Shown here piece after piece: positions 35,063 to 43,454 of a stretch of DNA of 64,000 nt. Where the stretch lies: the NCBI RefSeq assembly GCF_026241195.1, contig NZ_JAPFQO010000007.1, positions 1 to 64,000 on the forward strand, given 5' to 3'. The notes under the pieces are model-generated. The model worked only from the letters and a program-made list of their open reading frames with translations, searched no databases and was not told the DNA's origin. Within the stretch, counting starts at the first letter, position 1. Every line of letters starts with the position of its first letter. This stretch comes from Pontibacter anaerobius. GTDB taxonomy: Bacteria > Bacteroidota > Bacteroidia > Cytophagales > Hymenobacteraceae. The position numbers and the translations under genes were made by a program.

Positions 35063-35932
35063 TTACCTCTTTTCCTTCAGAATCCTGAGCAGGTACTCCC
35101 CATAGCCGCTCTTGCGCAGCGGCTCTGCCGCCGCCCTAAGCTGCTCCTCATCAATAAAGCCCATGCGCCAGGCCACCTCCTCGATGCAGCCGATCTTGAG
35201 CCCCTGCCGCTCCTCGATCACCTGCACAAACGTGGCTGCCTGCATCAGCGACTGGATCGTGCCCGTGTCGAGCCAGGCCGTGCCGCGGTTGAGGATGCCT
35301 ACCTTCAGCTTGCCCCTTCTCAGGTACTCCCTGTTAACGTCCGTGATCTCATACTCACCCCTTGCACTCGGCTCCAGGCTCTTGGCGATGCTGACTACCT
35401 CGTTGTCGTAAAAGTATAAACCAGGCACGGCGTAGCTGCTCTTAGGCTCTGAGGGCTTCTCCTCTATCGAGACGGCCTTCATATCCCTGTCGAACTCCAC
35501 CACCCCGTAGCGCTCCGGGTCTGTGACGTGGTAGGCATACACCACGCCCCCGTCCGGGTCGGCGTTGGCCTGCAGGAGTTTGCTCATGCCTGAGCCGTAG
35601 AAGATGTTGTCACCGAGCACCAGGGCCACCTTGTCAGAGCCGATAAACTCCTCGCCGATCACGAAGGCCTGCGCCAGGCCATTCGGTGTCTCCTGCACCG
35701 CGTAGCTGAACCGGCAGCCGATGCGGGAGCCATCGCCCAGTAGGCGCTTGAACAGGGGCAGGTCATGGGGCGTGGAGATGATCAGGATCTCGCGGATGCC
35801 CGCCAGCATCAAAGTAGACAGCGGGTAGTAGATCATCGGCTTGTCGTAGACCGGCATGAGCTGCTTGCTCACGGCCAGCGTCAGCGGGTGCAGCCTGGTG
35901 CCGGAGCCGCCCGCCAGTATGATTCCTTTCAT
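35063..35932 (-). CDS. rfbA: Glucose-1-phosphate thymidylyltransferase
   Basis: This cytosolic nucleotidyltransferase makes dTDP-glucose from dTTP and glucose-1-phosphate, the first step to deoxysugars such as rhamnose. The N-terminal signature [18 protein letters not shown] and the activator motif [16 protein letters not shown] are complete, and LGDNIFYG follows near 107. The length of 289 residues is standard. It is the last gene of a minus-strand nucleotide-sugar operon, 16 bp after wbpP. RfbC and RfbD are not in the window. The gene is visibly richer in G and C than its neighbours. Confidence 0.95.
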   Translation of the reverse strand: MKGIILAGGSGTRLHPLTLAVSKQLMPVYDKPMIYYPLSTLMLAGIREILIISTPHDLPLFKRLLGDGSRIGCRFSYAVQETPNGLAQAFVIGEEFIGSDKVALVLGDNIFYGSGMSKLLQANADPDGGVVYAYHVTDPERYGVVEFDRDMKAVSIEEKPSEPKSSYAVPGLYFYDNEVVSIAKSLEPSARGEYEITDVNREYLRRGKLKVGILNRGTAWLDTGTIQSLMQAATFVQVIEERQGLKIGCIEEVAWRMGFIDEEQLRAAAEPLRKSGYGEYLLRILKEKR

Positions 35933-35948
35933 CTCCTTTTATACTTTG

Positions 35949-36992
35949 TTACTCCGCCGTGGCGGCTTTGGTGTCTCTGTAGATAAACTCCTGGTTCTGC
36001 TCAAACCACTCGAACGTACGCTGCAGTCCCTCCTGTATCCTTACCTTCGGGTCGTAGCGGAGCAGGTGCTGTGCCTTGGAGATATCGGCCAGGCTGTCGC
36101 GGATGTCTCCGGCGCGGTCAGGGCCGTGCACCGGCTCCACGTCGGCACCTGCTGTCTCCCTGAGGATGTGGAACATCTGCAGCAGCGAGGTTCTGTCGCC
36201 CACAGCGATGTTGTAGACCTGGTTCACTGCCTCCCGGTTCTCCACTAGCGCCGCCCTGATGTTGGCCTGCACGCAGTTCTCCACGAAGGTGAAGTCGCGC
36301 GTCTGCCCCCCGTCGCCGTTGATCTTCGGCGGGCGGTTATGGATCAGCGCGTCGATAAACAGTGGAATCACGGCTGCGTAGGCGCCGTTCGGGTCCTGCT
36401 TGGGGCCGAAGATGTTAAAGTAGCGCAGCCCGATGATCTCCATGCCGTAGGTCTTTCCGAACACGTCCGCGTACAGCTCGTTGGCGTACTTGGTCACGGC
36501 GTAAGGCGAAAGCGGCTTGCCGATGCGGTCCTCCACCTTCGGCAGCTCCTTGCTGTCGCCGTAGGTAGACGAGGAGGCGGCATACACGAAGCGCTTCACG
36601 CTCTGGTCCTTCGCTGCCGTGAGCATGTTCACAAAGCCGCCCACGTTCACGTCGTTGCTCGTGATGGGGTCGTTGATGCTTCGGGGCACGGAGCCGAGCG
36701 CCGCCTGGTGCAGCACCACGTCCATCCCGGCGCAGGCGTCCATGCAGGTCTGCACGTCGCGTATGTCGCCCTCCACCAGCTCGAAAGCCGGGTTATCCAG
36801 AAACTGCTCGATATTCTTGCGGTAGCCGTTGGAGAAGTTGTCCAGCACACGCACCTTGCCTACGTTATACTTCAGCAGGTATTCTACCAGGTTAGAGCCT
36901 ATAAACCCAGCGCCTCCTGTTACCAGGAACGACAGGCTCTCCAGCGGTTTTTCGTGGAATGGGGAATCGTACATATTGTAATTAAAATTCAA
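35949..36992 (-). CDS. wbpP: UDP-GlcNAc/UDP-GlcNAcA C4-epimerase, WbpP/TviC-like
   Basis: This extended SDR epimerase of 347 residues has a GGAGFIGSN cofactor motif near 26-34, ALGSVPRSINDP near 98-109, SSSTYGDSKELP near 139-150 and the catalytic YAVTK near 163-167. These phrases, and an N-terminal extension of about 20 residues before the Rossmann fold, are typical of WbpP/TviC, which interconvert UDP-GlcNAc and UDP-GalNAc (or their uronic acids), rather than of GalE. Together with the 39095-40384 dehydrogenase it can supply UDP-GalNAc uronic acid for a surface polysaccharide. It lies in the GC-rich part of the operon, between rfbB and rfbA. Confidence 0.85.
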   Translation of the reverse strand: MNFNYNMYDSPFHEKPLESLSFLVTGGAGFIGSNLVEYLLKYNVGKVRVLDNFSNGYRKNIEQFLDNPAFELVEGDIRDVQTCMDACAGMDVVLHQAALGSVPRSINDPITSNDVNVGGFVNMLTAAKDQSVKRFVYAASSSTYGDSKELPKVEDRIGKPLSPYAVTKYANELYADVFGKTYGMEIIGLRYFNIFGPKQDPNGAYAAVIPLFIDALIHNRPPKINGDGGQTRDFTFVENCVQANIRAALVENREAVNQVYNIAVGDRTSLLQMFHILRETAGADVEPVHGPDRAGDIRDSLADISKAQHLLRYDPKVRIQEGLQRTFEWFEQNQEFIYRDTKAATAE

Positions 36993-36995
36993 ATC

Positions 36996-38045
36996 TTATC
37001 GATGGGTATACTGCTGCTCGTAGTAGCTCTGGTAGTTGCCCGAGGTCACGTTCTCGAGCCACTCCGGGTTCTGCAGGTACCAGTCAATTGTCTTGCTCAG
37101 GCCCTCCTCAAAGGTCACAGACGGCTCCCAGCCCAGCTCATCCATCAGCTTAGAGGAGTCGATGGCGTAGCGCAGGTCGTGGCCGGCGCGGTCCTTCACG
37201 AAGGTGATCAGCTTCCTGGAGTGGCCCTTCTCGCGGCCCAGCTTCTCGTCCATTTGGTCGCAGAGCAGGTGGATCAGGTCCAGGTTCTTCCACTCGTTCA
37301 CCCCGCCGATGTTGTAGGTGTCGCCCACCCTGCCCTCATGGAAGATCACGTCGATGGCGCGGGCGTGGTCGAGCACGTAGAGCCAGTCGCGCACGTTCTC
37401 GCCCTTGCCGTACACCGGCACCGGACGCTCGCTTTTGATGTTGTGGATGGCCAGCGGGATGAGCTTCTCGGGGAAGTGGTTCGGGCCATAGTTGTTGGAG
37501 CAGTTCGATATCTTCACCGGCAGCCCATAGGTATGAAACCAGGCGCGCACGAAATGGTCGGAAGAGGCCTTGGAGGCCGAGTACGGGGAGCGCGGGTCGT
37601 AGGCCGTCTCCTCGGTGAACAGGCCGTCCTCGCCCAGCGAGCCGTACACCTCGTCGGTGGAGATGTGGTAGAACAGGTGCCGCTGTAGGTCATCCGCCCA
37701 GTGCTTTCGGGCTGTGTTCAGCAGGTTCACCGTGCCGATCACGTTCGTCTGCACGAAGGCCAGCGGGTCGGAGATGGAGCGGTCCACGTGCGACTCGGCC
37801 GCCAGGTGGATCACCGCATCGAACTTATAGGCAGAGAAGATCTCTTCCAGGAAGGCCGCATCCACGATGTCGCCCTTCAGGAAAGTATAGTTCTCCCGCT
37901 CCTCGATGTCGGAGAGGTTCTCGAGGTTGCCAGCGTAGGTCAGCTTGTCGAGATTAAAGATCTGGTAGTCGGGGTACTTGGTGACGAACAGGCGCACCAC
38001 ATGTGATCCGATAAAGCCAGCCCCTCCTGTAATTAATATTTTCAT
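36996..38045 (-). CDS. rfbB: dTDP-glucose 4,6-dehydratase
   Basis: This extended SDR of 349 residues converts dTDP-glucose to dTDP-4-keto-6-deoxyglucose. It begins MKILITGGAGFIGSH and has AAESHVDRSI near 82-91, the catalytic TDEVYG near 132 (Thr-Asp-Glu, diagnostic of 4,6-dehydratases) and YSASK near 161-165, with NNYGPNHFPEKLIP following. The next steps of a dTDP-sugar pathway (rfbC, rfbD or aminotransferases) are not present, so they must be elsewhere. It lies 2 bp after galE and 3 bp before wbpP, clearly one operon. Confidence 0.96.
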   Translation of the reverse strand: MKILITGGAGFIGSHVVRLFVTKYPDYQIFNLDKLTYAGNLENLSDIEERENYTFLKGDIVDAAFLEEIFSAYKFDAVIHLAAESHVDRSISDPLAFVQTNVIGTVNLLNTARKHWADDLQRHLFYHISTDEVYGSLGEDGLFTEETAYDPRSPYSASKASSDHFVRAWFHTYGLPVKISNCSNNYGPNHFPEKLIPLAIHNIKSERPVPVYGKGENVRDWLYVLDHARAIDVIFHEGRVGDTYNIGGVNEWKNLDLIHLLCDQMDEKLGREKGHSRKLITFVKDRAGHDLRYAIDSSKLMDELGWEPSVTFEEGLSKTIDWYLQNPEWLENVTSGNYQSYYEQQYTHR

Positions 38046-38047
38046 AC

Positions 38048-39082
38048 TTATACTTTCGTTTTCTGAAGAGACAGCTGCCAGTCCCAGGCGCTTTTCATAG
38101 CTTCCTCCAGGGTACTGGTGGTTTTAAAGCCTAGTTCTTTGGTGGATTTGGTTACGTCAGCGTAGATCTTCGGCACATCGCCGGCGCGGCGCGGGCCTAC
38201 CTTGTAGTTAAGCTTCTGTCCGGACGCCTTTTCGAACGCATGAATAGCCTCCAGCACGGTGTTGCCTGTGCCAGTGCCTACGTTAAAGAATTCTATACTT
38301 TCAGCCTTCCCTTGCAGCAGGCGCTCTACCGCCACCACGTGCGCCTTTGCCAGGTCCACCACATGGATGTAATCGCGCACACACGTGCCATCCGCCGTAT
38401 CATAATCATCCCCAAAAACGGTAAGTTCTTTGCGAATACCCGCTGCAGTCTGTGTGATGAATGGCACCAGGTTATTCGGTACGCCAAGCGGCAACTCCCC
38501 AATTTTGGCAGAAGGATGCGCCCCGATCGGGTTAAAGTAGCGCAGTGCCGTGGCCCTGATATTGCTGTCGCCGCTGTTGGCCAGGTCCGTCAGGATCTCC
38601 TCGCATACTTTCTTGGTATTGCCATAAGGCGAGTTGGCCTTCTGCACCGGCGTCTGCTCGGTTACGGGCAGCTTGTCGGGAATGCCGTACACGGTGCACG
38701 AGGAGGAGAAAACCAGGTTGGGCACTTTAAACTCTTCCATCACCTGCAGCAGCGTTACCAGCGAACCCACATTGTTATGGTAATACTTCAACGGCTCATT
38801 TACAGACTCTCCCACTGCTTTATAGGCCGCAAAATGGATAACGCCCTGGATATTCTGCTCCAGTTCAAACACTTTGCGCAGGGCTTCTATATCTGTGCAG
38901 TCAATGCGGTGGCATGGGATGTGGCGGCCAAGTATGGCGGCAATGCCCTCCAATGCGCTCTCCTCGGAGTTCGAGAAATTGTCTATAATCACCGGTTCAT
39001 AGCCAGCCTCCACCAGCTCCACCACCGTGTGAGAGCCGATGTAGCCAGCGCCGCCAGTTACCAGTATCTTTCCGTTTGCCAA
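38048..39082 (-). CDS. galE: UDP-glucose 4-epimerase
   Basis: This extended SDR of 344 residues interconverts UDP-glucose and UDP-galactose. The sequence has KILVTGGAGYIGSHTVVELVEAG in pieces at the N-terminus, HFAAYKAVGESVNEPLKYY near 84-102, the catalytic Ser/Thr region SSSCTVYG near 125-132 and YGNTK near 151-155, plus DYIHVVDLAKAH near 239. The Asn-Val-Gly-Thr-Gly-x-Gly phrase near 266 is typical. It is the second gene of the operon, 12 bp after the nucleotide-sugar dehydrogenase. Confidence 0.95.
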   Translation of the reverse strand: MANGKILVTGGAGYIGSHTVVELVEAGYEPVIIDNFSNSEESALEGIAAILGRHIPCHRIDCTDIEALRKVFELEQNIQGVIHFAAYKAVGESVNEPLKYYHNNVGSLVTLLQVMEEFKVPNLVFSSSCTVYGIPDKLPVTEQTPVQKANSPYGNTKKVCEEILTDLANSGDSNIRATALRYFNPIGAHPSAKIGELPLGVPNNLVPFITQTAAGIRKELTVFGDDYDTADGTCVRDYIHVVDLAKAHVVAVERLLQGKAESIEFFNVGTGTGNTVLEAIHAFEKASGQKLNYKVGPRRAGDVPKIYADVTKSTKELGFKTTSTLEEAMKSAWDWQLSLQKTKV

Positions 39083-39094
39083 AAGTCTATAGGT

Positions 39095-40384
39095 TTATAA
39101 GCTCTTATACTCGATTTCGCTGATCTTATTGCGGTAAATGCCTTTCAGGTCTATCAGGATAGGTGCACCGTTCATGATGGACTTAAAGTAAGCCTCATCC
39201 AGCTCCATGTAGGCTTTATGTGGCACGGCTACCACTGCGGCGTCATAGTCTTTGCCAGCCTCTTCCACCAGGCCAAAGCCATACTCGTGCTGTAGTTCCT
39301 CTGAGCTGGCATAAGGGTCCACCACCTCCACGTTCACGCCAAAGCTCTGCAGCTCACGGATCACGTCTACCACCTTCGAGTTGCGGATGTCCTCCACGTT
39401 CTCCTTAAACGTGGCACCCATTACCAACACCTTCGTCTGCGAGATGTTCTTGCCGCGCATGATCATCATCTTCACCAGTTTGTTGGCGATGTGCGCGCCC
39501 ATGGTGTCGTTGGTGGTGCGGCCGCTCAGGATCACTTTGGCATCGTAGCCCAGCGCCTTTGCCTTGTAGGTCAGGTAATAAGGGTCCACGCCGATGCAGT
39601 GCCCGCCAACCAGGCCTGGAGAGAAGCGCAGGAAGTTCCATTTAGTACCCGCAGCCTCCAGCACCTCGTAAGTGTTGATGTTCATCCTGTCAAAGATGAT
39701 GGACAATTCATTCATCAGGGCGATGTTGAGGTCGCGCTGTGTGTTCTCGATCACTTTGGCAGCCTCGGCTACTTTTATGGAAGAGGCGCGGTGCACGCCC
39801 GCATCAATCACCAACTCATACACTTTGGCGATCTCCTCTGCCGACTCCGCATCGCTTCCGGAAACCACTTTCACGATCTTGGCCAAGGTATGCTCCTTAT
39901 CGCCCGGGTTGATACGCTCCGGAGAGTAACCCACTTTAAAGTCCTCGCCGAATTTCAGGCCCGACTCGCGCTCCAACACCGGCACGCAGTCTTCTTCGGT
40001 GCAGCCAGGGTATACTGTAGACTCAAACACCACGAAGTCGCCTTTCTTCAGCACTTTACCTACTGTGGTAGAGGCCGAAAGCAGGGGTTTCAGATCAGGC
40101 TGAGCATAGTTGTCAATCGGCGTCGGTACGGCCACGATGAAGAACTTCGCCTCACGCAGCACGTCCAGGCTGTCTGTGAACTCGATGTCGGCTCCCTCAA
40201 ACTCGCTGCTTTCCAGCTCACCGCTCGGGTCTATGTGGTTACGCATCATCTCCACGCGCTTCGAGTTGATATCGAACCCGATCACCTTAATTTTTTTAGC
40301 GAAGGCCAGCGCGATAGGCAACCCTACATAGCCTAAGCCAATCACTGCAAGTTTGGCTTCTTTGTTTAGTATTTCCTGGTACAC
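39095..40384 (-). CDS. wbpO: UDP-sugar 6-dehydrogenase (UDP-GalNAc/UDP-ManNAc type, WbpO/TviB-like)
   Basis: This NAD-dependent dehydrogenase of 429 residues oxidises C6 of a UDP-N-acetylhexosamine to the uronic acid. The N-terminal AVIGLGYVGLPIALAFA is the NAD fold, VFESTVYPGCTEEDC near 117-131 and VGYSPERINPGD near 146 follow, and the catalytic cysteine lies in GGHCIGVDPYYL near 263-266. This set fits WbpO, TviB and WecC better than UDP-glucose dehydrogenase, and the nearby WbpP-type epimerase favours WbpO/TviB. It is the first gene of the operon. The symbol is by similarity of type only. Confidence 0.82.
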   Translation of the reverse strand: MYQEILNKEAKLAVIGLGYVGLPIALAFAKKIKVIGFDINSKRVEMMRNHIDPSGELESSEFEGADIEFTDSLDVLREAKFFIVAVPTPIDNYAQPDLKPLLSASTTVGKVLKKGDFVVFESTVYPGCTEEDCVPVLERESGLKFGEDFKVGYSPERINPGDKEHTLAKIVKVVSGSDAESAEEIAKVYELVIDAGVHRASSIKVAEAAKVIENTQRDLNIALMNELSIIFDRMNINTYEVLEAAGTKWNFLRFSPGLVGGHCIGVDPYYLTYKAKALGYDAKVILSGRTTNDTMGAHIANKLVKMMIMRGKNISQTKVLVMGATFKENVEDIRNSKVVDVIRELQSFGVNVEVVDPYASSEELQHEYGFGLVEEAGKDYDAAVVAVPHKAYMELDEAYFKSIMNGAPILIDLKGIYRNKISEIEYKSL

Positions 40385-40528
40385 GTTATGTATAGTTTAA
40401 ATGTGTTGCAAGTTCTATCATTTCGGCTGAGCAGCCAGTTTGTGAGCAAAACGGGCTTTTATACTTCTCCATTGCTTTGCAACCGCTTTTTTAAGCAGCC
40501 ACCGGGCAGTAAACAGCCAATTTTACCA

Positions 40529-40536
40529 CAAAAGTA
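40529..40536 (-). promoter_or_regulatory. Candidate -7 element of the nucleotide-sugar operon
   Basis: The minus strand reads TACTTTTG, a match to TAnnTTTG, about 145 bp before the first ATG of the operon. No clear -33 element is seen. Confidence 0.35.
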
Positions 40537-40585
40537 CAATTTTAACTATTACTTTGGATAATTCCGATTGATTTTTCCGCCGGAG

Positions 40586-41440
40586 CTACTTTACACCCCG
40601 CACCATACGGTCTTTGCCGAACAGGTCCTGCACCACCTGCGCCTCTTTGAAGCCAGCCTCCAGCAGCAGCGCCCGCACCTCCTGCCCGTAACGCTCGTTT
40701 ATCTCAAAGTATAAGGCTCCGCCCTTTTTCAGCAGCTCCAGCGCCACCTCCGTTATCCTTCTATAGTATTTCAAAGGGTCCTGGTCGGGCACGAACAGCG
40801 CCAGGTGCGGCTCGTACTGCAGCACGTTCTCCCGCATCTGCAGCTTCTCCTGTTCCAGCACATACGGCGGATTGCTCGTGATGATATCAAGAGAAGCGGG
40901 TTTTATACTTGGCACCGGCTCAAAAATATCCGCCTGCAGCCACTCTACCGGCAGTTTATACTTTGCGGCATTGGTTCGTGCCACCTCCAGCGCTCCCTCC
41001 GACACCTCCAGACCGTATACTTTTGCGCCTGCCAGGTTCGATGCCAGCGCCACCGGAATGCATCCGCTCCCGGCGCAGATATCCAGCACCTGCAACCCCT
41101 GCTGCCCTTTGTGCTCCTGCAGCACCATCTCCACCAGTTCCTCGGTTTCGGGGCGCGGAATCAGCACCCGCTCATCCACCTGCAGCTCCAGGCCGTAAAA
41201 GTGCACCACGCCCAGCACATACTGCACCGGCTCCTGCTGCTGCAGCCTGGCCACTATCTGCTCTACCTGCGCCTCAAGCCCCGGCGCAACCTGCTCCTGC
41301 TGCGCCAGCGACAGCTGCATGCGGTTTTTCTGCAGCACATGCTCCAGCACCAGCTGGGCTATACTTCCTGCCTCTGGCTCGGGGTACGCCGCGTTTATAC
41401 TTTCCCGGATGCGCTCCTGCAACTGCTTGATTGTAGCCAC
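40586..41440 (-). CDS. prmC: Release factor glutamine methyltransferase
   Basis: This SAM-dependent methyltransferase modifies the GGQ glutamine of release factors RF1 and RF2. The protein of 284 residues has an N-terminal helical domain, IPRPETEELVE near 94-104, the SAM motif DICAGSGCI at 120-128 and the catalytic NPPY at 190-193. It is divergent from ribD. Its coding sequence carries about six TATACTT copies, several as the codon pair Val-Tyr or Ser-Ile read on the minus strand. Confidence 0.95.
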   Translation of the reverse strand: MATIKQLQERIRESINAAYPEPEAGSIAQLVLEHVLQKNRMQLSLAQQEQVAPGLEAQVEQIVARLQQQEPVQYVLGVVHFYGLELQVDERVLIPRPETEELVEMVLQEHKGQQGLQVLDICAGSGCIPVALASNLAGAKVYGLEVSEGALEVARTNAAKYKLPVEWLQADIFEPVPSIKPASLDIITSNPPYVLEQEKLQMRENVLQYEPHLALFVPDQDPLKYYRRITEVALELLKKGGALYFEINERYGQEVRALLLEAGFKEAQVVQDLFGKDRMVRGVK

Positions 41441-41464
41441 GTCTGTACTTTCTGTTGATTTAGG

Positions 41465-41472
41465 TATCTTTG
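41465..41472 (+). promoter_or_regulatory. Candidate -7 element for ribD
   Basis: TATCTTTG matches TAnnTTTG. If used, it would give a leader of nearly 190 nt that contains the large inverted repeat at 41494-41649. Confidence 0.3.
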
Positions 41473-41493
41473 CAAAAATAGAACTTTCTGGGT

Positions 41494-41649
41494 TAGAAAT
41501 TTAAAAGGTTAAAAAGTTAGAAAGTGATGCTCTATTATTTACGGAGCGAGCACCATAGCTTGAAAAGCCTGAAATCTTTGCTCCGTTGGTGTTTTGCTAC
41601 CATTTTTGAATGCCTTCTTGCTTTAACTTTTTAACCTTTTAAATTTCTA
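41494..41649. repeat. Long inverted repeat in the ribD leader (MITE-like)
   Basis: Arms of 26 bp are perfectly complementary (41494-41519 with 41624-41649) and continue outward with one indel. They flank about 104 bp with an inner stem ACGGAGC (41541-41547) with GCTCCGT (41580-41586). The right arm ends 18 bp before the ribD ATG. It has no FMN-riboswitch consensus and no coding potential. The shape suggests a miniature inverted-repeat element or a regulatory hairpin. Confidence 0.75.
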
Positions 41650-41667
41650 CCCTTCTAACTCTCCATT

Positions 41668-42699
41668 ATGTCCGACGAAAAGTACATGCGACGCGCCCTG
41701 GAGCTGGCCCAACTGGGCGGTGGCCATACTTCACCAAACCCCATGGTGGGCTGCGTGGTGGTGCACGAGGGGCAGATCATCGGCGAGGGCTGGCACCAGA
41801 AGTATGGCGGGCCACACGCGGAGGTAAACGCCATTGCCGCCGTGGAGGACAAGCGCCTGCTGCCCCGAAGCCGGGTGTACGTAACGCTGGAGCCCTGCTC
41901 GCACTATGGCAAAACGCCTCCATGCGCCGACCTGCTCATCAGCCACGGCGTAAAGGACGTAGTAATCTGCAACACTGACCCCAACCCGCTGGTGGCCGGG
42001 CGCGGCGTCCGAAAGCTGTTTGATACGGGCGCACAGGTGAAGGTGGGTGTGCTGGAGGACGAGGGCCTGGAGCTGAACAAGCGCTTCTTTACTTTTCATA
42101 CACAGAAGCGGCCGTTTATACTTTTAAAGTGGGCTGAGACCGCAGATGGTTTTATAGCAGCGGCCAACTACCAGCAGGAGCAGATCAGTGGCAAGCTGGC
42201 GCAGCGGCTGGTGCACAAGTGGCGCTCCGAGGAACAAGCCATACTTGTGGGCAGCCGCACCGCCCTCTACGACAATCCCCGCCTGAACACGCGCCTGTGG
42301 CACGGCCCAAACCCACTGCGCCTGGTCATCGACAAGCAGCTGCTGTTGCCCGGGCATTTGCACCTGTTCGATGGCAGTCAGCCAACGGTGGTTTACACTT
42401 ACAAGCAGCAGGAAAACCGCGATAATTTATACTTTGTGCAAATGCAGGAGGACCAACCCATACTTCCGCAGATCATGGAAGACCTGCACAGCCGCAATGT
42501 GCTGTCGGTGATGGTAGAGGGCGGCACGTTTCTGCTGGAGAGCCTGCTGCAGGCCAACCTTTGGGATGAGGCCCTCGTGTTCAAGAGCCTGCACAAAACC
42601 ATTCCGGCAGGTATAAAAGCACCAGGTATGGCATTTGGCCAGCTGCAGCGCATCCAAACTTTAGGCCCGGATCAGCTGTTGCACTACCGGAACATGTAA
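41668..42699 (+). CDS. ribD: Riboflavin biosynthesis deaminase/reductase
   Basis: This bifunctional enzyme of 343 residues catalyses the second and third steps of riboflavin synthesis. The N-terminal deaminase domain carries the zinc site His50-Ala-Glu52 and Cys77/Cys86 in EPCSHYGKTPPC, and the C-terminal reductase domain has ILKWAETADGFIAA near 154 and the phrase VMVEGGTFLLESLL near 279. Its start ATG follows an unusual inverted-repeat leader. It may be co-transcribed with the msrC-like gene 73 bp downstream since no terminator separates them. Confidence 0.95.
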   Translation: MSDEKYMRRALELAQLGGGHTSPNPMVGCVVVHEGQIIGEGWHQKYGGPHAEVNAIAAVEDKRLLPRSRVYVTLEPCSHYGKTPPCADLLISHGVKDVVICNTDPNPLVAGRGVRKLFDTGAQVKVGVLEDEGLELNKRFFTFHTQKRPFILLKWAETADGFIAAANYQQEQISGKLAQRLVHKWRSEEQAILVGSRTALYDNPRLNTRLWHGPNPLRLVIDKQLLLPGHLHLFDGSQPTVVYTYKQQENRDNLYFVQMQEDQPILPQIMEDLHSRNVLSVMVEGGTFLLESLLQANLWDEALVFKSLHKTIPAGIKAPGMAFGQLQRIQTLGPDQLLHYRNM

Positions 42700-42772
42700 C
42701 AATTATCATTAATCATTTACCAATACATCAGCACATTTACTCATTCTGAAATCACACATTCAAAATTTATAC

Positions 42773-43255
42773 ATGGCCGAATCATTAATCATAGACACTG
42801 CTCTCAGCAAAGAGGAAAAATACAAAGCGCTGCTTCCGCAGATAGAAGCCCTGACTTCAGGCGAGACCGACCTGATTGCCAACATCTCGAACTTGGTGGC
42901 CGCACTGCGCCAGGGCATGGGCTTCTTTTGGGTAGGCGTATACTTTAACAAGGAAAATCAACTGGTGCTGGGTCCGTTCCAGGGGCCGATCGCCTGCACG
43001 CGCATCCCTTACCACAAGGGGGTTTGCGGCGCCTGCTACACACAGCAGAAAACTATTCTGGTGCCGGATGTCGAGGCTTTCCCGGGCCACATCGCCTGCA
43101 GCAGCGACTCTAAATCCGAAATCGTGTTGCCTGCCATGAAAGACGGCGAGGTAAAGCTGGTACTGGACGTGGACAGCGACAAGCTGAACGATTTCGACGA
43201 AGTGGACCAGCAATACCTGGAGCAGCTGATGAAACTGGTGGAGAGCTGGTATTAA
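42773..43255 (+). CDS. msrC: Free methionine-(R)-sulfoxide reductase (GAF-type)
   Basis: This cytosolic GAF-domain enzyme of 160 residues reduces free Met-R-sulfoxide. The three catalytic and resolving cysteines are Cys75, Cys85 and Cys109; the spacing of 10 and 24 equals that of E. coli fRMsr (84, 94, 118). An additional Cys88 is present. SKSEIVLPAM near 113-122 and VLDVDSDKLNDFDEVDQ near 131 are family hallmarks. It follows ribD in the same direction. Confidence 0.93.
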   Translation: MAESLIIDTALSKEEKYKALLPQIEALTSGETDLIANISNLVAALRQGMGFFWVGVYFNKENQLVLGPFQGPIACTRIPYHKGVCGACYTQQKTILVPDVEAFPGHIACSSDSKSEIVLPAMKDGEVKLVLDVDSDKLNDFDEVDQQYLEQLMKLVESWY

Positions 43256-43288
43256 TTTCGTTATTGGTTATTCGTTGGATATGCCTGC

Positions 43289-43346
43289 CGCAAGTTTAGC
43301 GACGCGTACTTGCGCCAGGTCAAAATAGACGCAAAATTTTGCGTCT
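43289..43346. repeat. Two palindromes, including a perfect 20-bp palindrome
   Basis: CGCAAGT (43289-43295) pairs with ACTTGCG (43308-43314). AGACGCAAAATTTTGCGTCT (43327-43346) is a perfect 20-bp palindrome. They lie between msrC and a terminator and do not belong to a gene. They resemble dispersed REP-type palindromes. Confidence 0.85.
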
Positions 43347-43394
43347 CTACGAATCCTGCTCATCCACTGATCCTGTAAAACCTGATTCAGACAA

Positions 43395-43431
43395 AAAAAG
43401 CCGCTGCAGTTTATACTTGCAGCGGCTTTTT
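43395..43431. terminator. Bidirectional terminator between msrC and psd
   Basis: A perfect 14-bp stem (43395-43408 with 43418-43431) has flanking A and T runs and a 9-nt loop made mainly of TATACT. Confidence 0.9.
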
Positions 43432-43454
43432 GTTTTATACCTGGTTGATGAGGC

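Noticed and set aside
35063..40384. Complete capsule or O-antigen locus
   Set aside because: Only sugar-nucleotide enzymes are present; no glycosyltransferase, flippase, polymerase or export gene is seen.
41465..41668. FMN riboswitch in front of ribD
   Set aside because: The conserved FMN-element segments are not present; the leader is an AT-rich inverted repeat instead.
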